Assembly: GCA_025201805.1 (NCBI GenBank)
Contig: MU619389.1
Location: 1,193-53,982, forward strand
Reading direction: 5' to 3'
Length of the DNA: 52,790 nt
From: Parasitella parasitica
Lineage: Eukaryota; Mucoromycota; Mucoromycetes; Mucorales; Mucoraceae
Shown here in pieces: positions 46,340 to 52,790 of the stretch (positions are counted from its first letter, which is position 1; every line of letters starts with the position of its first letter). Under the pieces are notes generated by a model. That model did not search any database, was not told where the DNA came from, and saw only the letters and a program-made list of their open reading frames with translations. A program made the position numbers and the translations under genes.

Positions 46340-46609
46340 TTTTCGGTTACATTTGAGAAGATTATAAACAAAAGATAACTTTTGGAGAATTATATTTTAT
46401 TTTTGGAAAGCCTTCAGAAAATATGAAGCTAATTTTTGTTAGTAAATTTGCCGTCAACCTCAATCCTAACCTCTATTTGACTTTCTATTTCACATGTTTA
46501 GCATTAAAATTACAAAAAAAGGAACTCTTGAACTGACATTAAGCATTCTTATAAGCAAAAGTCGTAATGGGGCTTCTCTGTCACTAGCAATTGGCAACTT
46601 GTACAAATA

Positions 46610-48212
46610 ACAAGGAATTATTACAGTAAAGCATTGTCTTCATTAATTATTCTCTTCTGCTTCCAACTCGATGAGCCGCACCTGCTTTACCGTATTACTA
46701 TAAAGAAAGGTATACTTGTGCCATCAAACTCACTTACTTTATAGAGCTGTGTTATGTATTAGAATTGATATTGACGTGATATCATCTCCAGATAGATATT
46801 TTTTTACAGCTTAAAAGCAAGAACTTCAGCTTCATGTGCCTTTTTTTGATCGATTTCATAATCAAAAGTGCCCTGGAATCGCCAGAAATAGTATCCATTG
46901 GGAAAAAACTATATTATATATGATTTTGGTGCAATTTGAGCGTGATTTTTTTTTCGATGCAAAATCATGGATTTTTTCGATTTTTTCCTTGTATCCACAC
47001 ATCCAAAATCATCAATTATGCATTATTCTCAATTTTGACCCCAAAAATGCAACTTTTTACTATGGCATATATTGGAGGAAAATGATCGTTAAAGACCACT
47101 CCTTGATCTGAAAGACTGGAAATGCTCTCTGATTAAGCAGAATTTTGACTTTTCCCTCATAATCTGTTATGAGGTTTTCTCGATATAATTTCTTCCTTAA
47201 GCATACGAGAATTACGAAATAATACCATCGTGTAGAGCATCCAAAAACACAGCTATCATCATAGACTGACAGCCGGGGTATGCATAGTATCAGGGGATGA
47301 TACCTTGCCTTAAAGAAGTAATTTTGTTTTCTAATTGTACAAATGGAGTTTCTGAAAGAATTTTTCCTTTCTGATTTTGGTCGCGTTTAATCTCCGCTAT
47401 CCAAGAAAGATGGTGCTTTTTTTTTTTGAAGAAAGCATTAGCTTCAAGAAGCCAAAGCTTGCCCAATTCAAGAGAAAAACAGCTGCAAACTAGTTTATTT
47501 AAATTTTATGCTTCTTTGCTTTCTAATGGTGGAGCTTGCATGTCTGTAACTAGCTTGACGATCTCACGCTCCGATTTTGAAGAATACTTTTCCGAAAAAA
47601 GTCAGAAAAGTCGTTACCTTCATCTGATTTCAACTCAAAGAGCACAAAAGCTTGCTCAAAGTTATGCAAATATGTAATGAAAAGGTGTATTATAGTCTAA
47701 TGTATTAATTTGAATTACTCGATTTTGTGTCTGAAATTGCCAAACATTGTTTTCTCACAGTTTTTGTCTTTTTTCTGACAATTACACACTGAAATTGGCG
47801 TAGACCCAAAAAAAAAAAAAAAAGAAAGCAGAAAAAAATCAGGCGCCTAAAATCTACGCAGGCATTGCAAATACAAACACATTTGGACCATTCCAATATT
47901 ATGGAAAAGATGGCAAAGGGTTGATTAGCTGCTTTATTGTGCAACTGGATATACAGAATTCAACTTGGTACTTGTCTGACAAGAACTTCTACAATAGAAG
48001 ACGCCAGATCAACTGAAGGTATAAGAAAGTGCTAAAGAAAAGGAAACAATCTGCCACCAGGATAACACACCCATCTATAAAAAATTATCTGTATAGAAAT
48101 TTATAAAATCCGAAGGGCACAAACGAGTTTATCTTCAACCTTGCTCTCCGTTCCTGAATCCAGTTAGAGGTTTTTTAATCCCAGAATCACAGATGGTTGT
48201 CAATAGGCAGCC
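46610..48212 (+). repeat. Dispersed repeat, copy 2 (uninterrupted)
   Basis: Matches 2536-4745 in the same orientation, without the 627-bp insertion, which supplies the empty site at 47071-47078. Small differences include single-base changes and A-run length differences. An 83-codon plus frame (47426-47677) and a 79-codon minus frame (47705-47944) are open here but are broken or altered relative to copy 1. Approximate ends are set by where similarity fades. Confidence 0.75.
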
Positions 48213-48657
48213 TTAACCTTTTTTGAAGACTACCTTGAGCTTAAAGATATGAGGTAGATAGCTCATCTCACAACACATTCTTTATATTTTCACTAGAATA
48301 AAACAAAGCAGTTATTCTTTTTCTTTACATATAGAAATCGCCACTTAACATCTTTTTTAGGGAGACTATATCTCTTCTCTCAAAAACTACTTAGCTTTTA
48401 TCAGAAATAAAAGGTTTTTGTTGCCAGAAACCCTATTATATATTATCACAATCACCATGATTTTTATCATTTACTTGAACTTTTTTTTCATTTTTTTTTT
48501 CAGAAACTGCAAAATGACAAGTGTCGCGATAGTACTAAATCCGAAAAGTAAATACTACAGGTAAAGAAAATAGGTTGGGCCACTAAAAAAAAAAAATGGG
48601 CCAGCCAAAACAGCAATAAAGAGATAATAGGCGAGTTCGATACCAGGTATCGCTCTT
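48213..48657. other. Spacer between dispersed repeat and inverted repeat
   Basis: AT-rich, with T- and A-runs (48481-48500, 48586-48597). No gene recognised. It could hold the promoter driving the left arm of the inverted repeat. Confidence 0.4.
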
Positions 48658-48693
48658 TTTTCACTTTAGTTGGTATCATACTGAAATTTAAAA

Positions 48694-49000
48694 ATGTCAG
48701 ACCCTCCCTCTCGGCTTTCAACTTTGCAATTACCTCATAGACTACGACCAGGCACAGATTTAATGTCGAAACAGATTTTGTTAGATCCTACTGTCACAAA
48801 CATTATCATTGACACTGTCCTTGATCCCCAAAGAAAACACCCAGTACTTACCTTGGCCAACAGAGTGGCCAAACTACACCATCTCTGATAAATTGTATTT
48901 CCCGAGCTCCCCAATTCTACTAAACTTTGTAATATCATCAATGAAGTATGAAGTCTCAAAGAAAACCACGCGCAACAAAAAGGGGTTCTTTTTGTTGCAC
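48694..49000 (+). pseudogene. D...EVQ family fragment, left arm, core deleted
   Basis: Frame 1 starts MSDPPSRLSTLQLPHRLRPG and matches the first exon of copy A (RPGTDLMSKQILL with RCGTDFTAKLTLN). Near 48815 the family match jumps one frame, to SLIPKENTQYLPWPTEW. At the PD-(D/E)XK core the text passes from LYFPSSP directly to ILLNFVISSMKYEV. The 40 codons that hold PPILVEVQ in the other arm are missing. Past 48985 the sequence is the mirror of the right arm, so the gene is truncated. Not expected to make a working protein. Confidence 0.75.
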
Positions 49001-49396
49001 ATGGTTTTTCTTGAGACTTCATACTTCATGGAAGAAATCACGAAAGTTAATAAAATTGGTGGAGTTTTGTTGTGTTGGTGAAAAGCTGAAATAGCACAAG
49101 TCATAAGCCTTAACACAAAGTCATTATCAACCGTGTGTTGAACTTCAACTAGTATAGGAGGAAAATTGACATCATTTGGGGAGCTTGGTAAATACAACAC
49201 ATCAGAGATGGTGCGGTTTGGCCACTCTGTTGGCCAAGGTAAGTACTGGGTGTTTTCTTTGGGGATCAAGGACAGTGTCAATGATAATGTTTGTGACAGT
49301 AGGATCTAACAAAATCTGTTTCGACATTAAATCTGTGCCTGGTCGTAGTCTATGAGGTAATTGCAAAGTTGAAAGCCGAGAGGGAGGGTCTGACAT
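48985..49396 (-). pseudogene. D...EVQ family fragment, right arm, core retained
   Basis: Read on the minus strand from 49396, it has the same MSDPPSRL start and the same one-base frame jump near the position of the copy A intron (about 49270), but no intron. The core is kept: ISDVLYLPSSP then FPPILVEVQHTVD then DFVLRLM and PPILLTFVISS. After about residue 135 of the joined reading the text turns into the mirror of the left arm, so the C-terminal half of the family protein is absent. A pseudogene, unless a +1/-1 shift or unusual splicing restores the frame. Confidence 0.75.
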
Positions 49397-49432
49397 TTTT
49401 AAATTTCAGTATGATACCAACTAAAGTGAAAA

Positions 49433-50232
49433 GCATACCAGTATCAAGATACCACATTAGAGGGCACTACGGATTCAACTGAGATTGTCTTGGTATCATC
49501 TTTGGTGATCTTTCCTTTTCCCAAAAAAAATAAGAGTTTTTTCAGCAGCTAGAAAGATATGAAGAAGAAAGGGAAAAGCATAGTGCTTTATTTTCATTAC
49601 TTAAATATTATGAAAATAAAGCGTGGCTCAGAGAGCATTTATCACATTGGAGGCCGGAACGGAGGCAATATCTTGCATGCAAAAAATCTTTCAATCACTA
49701 TTTATGTATCACTACTTATGCAAAACCTGAACTTATCAGGATGACTTGGAGCATGATTTCTGATTATTTCGACTAATTTTATCATTGTAGAAACCAATGT
49801 TTCTTGAAAGTTGCCAAGTTTTTGGCTGGCATCTTTGTATTGCTTGCAAAGACAACGCATAATCTACAAAGTGTCAGAAGTTGTTTGATGTCGTGCAGCG
49901 CTCTTGAACTGCCAAGGGTGCTATGAAGCTAACAGCCATTGGAATCAGTTATAGCAAATGTAAACGCTTAGTATAAAGCAATCAAAGGAAAAATTGAGGT
50001 CTATAAATATGTTACTTGTGTTGGTTTACCAGATTATGTGCAACGAAATCCGAAGCAACCTTATATGTATGATAGCTTTACATGTCAAATTTTGCACTGA
50101 TCATCGCTGCCATTCTCACGCGTAGTCGTGAGTAATGGACTTTTGATAATGGTGTGGTCTATTAGGTTATTTCTTTTTCCGATGTGAATAAATGTCTTGG
50201 ATTTCGTTTTTCTTTCGCGAGACAAGAGAAAA
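49433..50232. other. Intergenic region
   Basis: No supported gene. The minus-strand frame at 50085-50429 overlaps the Nudix exon and is treated as a shadow. Some stretches (around 49990-50060) read like fragments of protein-coding sequence but are broken. Confidence 0.4.
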
Positions 50233-51315
50233 ATGTCAAAGCAAGGTTTGATTTGGAGAAAAAAGACTCGATTGTCGTGGTGGTATATTGACGCTTTAGG
50301 CATGTAGATTTGAAATTTGTATTTCATAAATTGGCAAACAATGAGAATCCAAGCACAAAGACAATACCTTCGAATGTAAGAAGAGCCTGTGTTGCGGCCA
50401 TTATTCGCTGGAGACCCTACAATAAGCAAATGAATTCATCAGCAGCAGCAGCAGCAGCACAAACAGAATTAGCAACAACGCCTATGGAATTTTTGAATCA
50501 ACCATGGGTCAATGATACCCAGGGTGAAGCCGAACTTTTATTCATCCAGCGTGCATTGCATCCGGGAGATTTGTAGGTGGTTTTGACATGTTTTTCACAT
50601 GTAATATACATGTATATATATGGTGCCGCCGCTAACGTATAGTTTTAGTTGGTCTGGACACGTAGCATTTCCAGGTGGCAAGAATGAAGCCGTCGATCAA
50701 TCCAATCTAGATACAGTTGTTCGTGAATGCAAAGAGGAAATTGGTATTGACCTAAGCTCGCCAGAATTTATACCGTTGGGTACACTGGAACATCGAGAAA
50801 TCAAAAACATAAGGAAGAACAAGCTGATGATGATTTTGATTCCTCATGGTAAGCTTGAATACTGGCTACAACAATTATGTCAGCTGACGGTGATAGCTTG
50901 ATCGAAAACAGTGTTTTTACAGGTATCGCCCATCACACCACCTCTGACTATCCAAGCTTCTGAAGTCGCTGAAATTCATTGTAAATGTCCATGACACACA
51001 ATAACTCTCTGGACACTTTACTAAAAACGGCATTGCATAATGTATATATATATAGGGATACCTGTCAAATACCTATTAAAAGAACCCATCATGGCATATA
51101 ATCCAATGGGAGATGTTGTGGTTGCCCCCGAAATGCATATTCCATGGCCAGGATCTGCCAGAGTCCCCGCTATACCATTTTTCGTTGCAAAAAGGAGCGA
51201 AATACCTTACTTGTGGGGAATGACCTTGCGGATGACTCAAGAAATCCTAGGCATGACCCTTTCTCGCACCTTGATGAACGATGAAGATGATGAAACGTAT
51301 GAATCCAAGCTTTGA
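50233..51315 (+). CDS. Nudix hydrolase, PCD1/NUDT7-type CoA diphosphatase
   Basis: Exons join(50233..50245, 50308..50572, 50643..50848, 50912..50980, 51056..51315) give 270 aa. The Nudix box is GGKNEAVDQSNLDTVVRECK then EEIGI, preceded by SWSGHVAFPGG. The RECKEEIGI part supplies the metal-binding glutamates. This longer SGHxxFPGG form is typical of CoA/NADH and 8-oxo-dGTP pyrophosphatases such as yeast Pcd1. Family consensus continues with PPLTIQASEVAEIHW, IPVKYLL and the late IPFFVAKRSEIPYLWGMTLRMT. No clear C-terminal peroxisomal SKL is present (ends ESKL, so a weak SKL-like end is visible as -SKL). The first 13-nt exon with a GTTTGA donor is inferred from phase; without it no ATG precedes the conserved VRRACVAAIIRW strand. 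Confidence 0.85.
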
Positions 51316-51525
51316 TATGAAAACTCTAAAAAAAAAAAAACCAGATACGTACAGCTAATTGTAATGATTTTGCGGTATACAACAAGAGAAAATTAATAAA
51401 GTTTGAGTGAATTTAATATAATGCACGAAAACAACCAAGACTATAAGATATTAGATAATACAAGTTTAATGCGGTTATTATTGGTGTAAATGAGGGGGGA
51501 TTATAGAAGTAGGGACAAGGCGCAA
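51316..51525. other. Shared 3' region of convergent Nudix and AUR1 genes
   Basis: The two stops are 210 bp apart on opposite strands. A-run at 51328-51340 and AATAAA-like elements are present (AATAAA near 51395), so overlapping 3' UTRs are likely. Confidence 0.5.
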
Positions 51526-52782
51526 TTAATGTTGTTTAATTTCTTGTTGTAAAAAGACACCAAAGCGAGGGGTGACAGGTGAAGGAGGGTCTGAACAAGT
51601 AGGCGATGTAGATGTAGATGGTAACGGTGAAGGTCCACTGCTGGTGGCATTCGTGATAATATACATGTGCTCATTGTTGACAGCACGCAGAGGAACATGA
51701 TTATAACTATTGGTCGAGTCTTCCTCTTCGTCAGTCAAAGCGAAAGCATCATTTTCGTCGTGCTCTACGTCTTTCATCAGCATCGCTTCTGTGTCGTCCG
51801 ATTCAGCCATGCTCAGAGTATCCATAAATCTTTCCATTTCGATCGAGCGAACAAAGTTGGCAAACGAATTCTTGACAGGCACTTTTGAACCAATGTAGTC
51901 TAGGCGAGTCAGACAACCAGGACGGATTGCAGGAAGATACTGACGGAAACAAAAGAATGCGACTGTGGCATAGATGGAACCACCGACTAAATCGATCAGA
52001 TAATGATGAGTGAGGTACATGGTAGCAAACCACATCCACATGATATGGAATACACAATAAACCTTTGCTTTAGGACATAGCCAGGCCAGAAACAGCATTT
52101 CGATAGTAGCGCAGCCAGAGTGGAGTGACGGAAAGGCGCCAAACACAAGCGGAGAGTTACCAAATGTTGTGCTGTAAAGATTCAGTCCCAAGATATCATC
52201 GATTCTAGCTAGACCACCAGGCTGACCGTGCACAGAGTAATCAGCAGGAGCTGAGCCGTAGGATAGCTCATACCACGGAGGAGATGTTGGGAATATAAGT
52301 TGAGTCAACACACCGGCCAAGTTCATGTAGCCAAATGCCTGGCCAAATACAGCCAATGTGCCTGGAGGGCCAAAGATAAACAGTGCCAAGGAGAAGGCGA
52401 ATGGAAAGGCGAAATGGATGATGCCGTAGGGCAACCAAGCAAAGATGTCTAGTACTGGGCTTGTGTGCTGAGAGATAATTTCAGACAAGTTGGCACCATA
52501 AATGATGCGTTCAAGAGTAGGCAAAATGTTTACGAAAATATGTTGAGGTTTGATTGTAATGGGAATAAATTGGACAGCGTAAAATGTAATTAGCCAGGTG
52601 AAAACCACCATGGCTGGCACTGTGAATCTTCTAATGTAAGGTATGAATGGCGATGACACTAACAGACACAGCAGTAAAAGTCGAGCCCAGAGAGGGGGGA
52701 ACTGTATATATACCATGTCGAAAATAAGTAGTGCTGCAAATACTGGATATTGTGCCCAACTCCATTGAAACGAACTACACAT
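51526..52782 (-). CDS. aur1: Inositol phosphorylceramide synthase, catalytic subunit Aur1
   Basis: A 418-aa frame from the ATG at 52782. The enzyme moves phosphoinositol from phosphatidylinositol to ceramide in the Golgi and is the target of aureobasidin A. Membrane helices fill residues 10-300. Family landmarks are LDIFAWLPYGIIHF, FGPPGTLAVFGQAFGYMNLA, PPWYELSYG, HGQPGGLARIDDILG, the PAP2-type catalytic segment VFGAFPSLHSGCATIEMLF, and TMYLTHHYLIDLVGG with the second histidine and aspartate. The C-terminal 120 residues are acidic and disordered, as in yeast Aur1. The start is close to the window edge and the frame stays open for the eight bases beyond it. Aur1 proteins usually have 30-50 more N-terminal residues, so an upstream exon outside the window is likely. 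Confidence 0.93.
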   Translation of the reverse strand: MCSSFQWSWAQYPVFAALLIFDMVYIQFPPLWARLLLLCLLVSSPFIPYIRRFTVPAMVVFTWLITFYAVQFIPITIKPQHIFVNILPTLERIIYGANLSEIISQHTSPVLDIFAWLPYGIIHFAFPFAFSLALFIFGPPGTLAVFGQAFGYMNLAGVLTQLIFPTSPPWYELSYGSAPADYSVHGQPGGLARIDDILGLNLYSTTFGNSPLVFGAFPSLHSGCATIEMLFLAWLCPKAKVYCVFHIMWMWFATMYLTHHYLIDLVGGSIYATVAFFCFRQYLPAIRPGCLTRLDYIGSKVPVKNSFANFVRSIEMERFMDTLSMAESDDTEAMLMKDVEHDENDAFALTDEEEDSTNSYNHVPLRAVNNEHMYIITNATSSGPSPLPSTSTSPTCSDPPSPVTPRFGVFLQQEIKQH

Positions 52783-52790
52783 TGAATTTA

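Larger units (their letters stand above)
45754..46609. other. AT-rich intergenic region with two palindromes
   Basis: No gene recognised. The promoter of the B12D-type gene lies at the left end. Two perfect palindromes occur, at 46076-46118 and 46322-46339. Confidence 0.5.
48658..49432. repeat. Large inverted repeat made of two D...EVQ family copies
   Basis: The left arm begins at 48658 and its reverse complement ends at 49432. The start codons at 48694 (plus) and 49396 (minus) are mirror positions, and the first 190 bases or so of coding sequence are nearly identical. An inner pair, 48941-48959 with 49011-49029, is also complementary, with only a few bases at the turn near 48985. The right side carries 120 bases absent from the left, so a transcript through the locus would fold into a long hairpin with one 120-nt bulge. 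Confidence 0.85.

Noticed and set aside
48634-48652. GTTCGATAC element resembling a tRNA T-loop
   Set aside because: No acceptor stem, anticodon arm or A box can be laid out around it; it is part of a short GATACC/GGTATC dyad at the edge of the inverted repeat.
50085-50429. A 114-codon minus-strand frame
   Set aside because: It overlaps the conserved Nudix exon on the other strand and has no family resemblance.
1-52790. CRISPR arrays, operons, riboswitches and rRNA genes
   Set aside because: None are visible, and the window is eukaryotic nuclear DNA with spliceosomal introns.

Overview
The window looks like nuclear DNA of an early-diverging filamentous fungus, most probably a Mucorales (Mucor/Rhizopus/Parasitella-type) species. 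The evidence is an AT-rich background, compact genes split by many 45-75 nt GT-AG introns, very short intergenic spaces, typical eukaryotic housekeeping proteins, and multicopy lineage-type repeats in the gene-poor ends. No bacterial operon logic applies. Exon joins below were built by eye from splice signals, reading phase and protein-family continuity; for complete multi-exon genes the summed exon length is divisible by three. One assembly gap (N run) lies at 17277-17752.

Left end (1-6.7 kb): a tail-to-tail pair of related genes (65-1817) with a PD-(D/E)XK-nuclease-like D...ExQ signature in one copy and a degraded signature in the other. A dispersed repeat (about 2536-4745) follows, itself split by a 627-bp MITE-like element, and then decayed sequence.

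Housekeeping block 1 (6.7-20.6 kb): a 73-aa two-helix membrane protein, a PPIL1-type cyclophilin with ten exons, a NOP13-like double-RRM nucleolar protein, a ZNF830-like splicing factor divergent from it, a PP2A B56 regulatory subunit, a pseudouridine-kinase-like PfkB kinase, mitochondrial malate dehydrogenase, a cyanate hydratase gene running into the gap, and an MFS sugar/quinate-type transporter.

Decay zone (20.6-23.7 kb): a Tc1/mariner transposase relic and a broken copy of a second nuclease-like family.

Housekeeping block 2 (23.8-46 kb): TRA1, the giant SAGA/NuA4 pseudokinase, reconstructed as 12 exons and 3995 aa; a divergent Hsp70-like protein of 317 aa with altered ATP-binding loops; a 607-aa acidic low-complexity protein; a phenol-hydroxylase-type FAD monooxygenase; and a small B12D/NDUFA4-type mitochondrial protein.

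Right end (46-52.8 kb): the second copy of the dispersed repeat, then a large inverted repeat (48658-49432) made of two copies of the same nuclease-like family, able to form a long RNA hairpin. A Nudix CoA-diphosphatase and the inositol phosphorylceramide synthase AUR1 close the window.

The housekeeping genes do not form a pathway; their order is ordinary fungal gene packing with several divergent promoters and convergent ends. The unusual biology is the nuclease-like family at both ends: one copy with the motif intact, one lacking motif residues, and one frameshifted hairpin-forming pair, each next to a copy of the same repeat.
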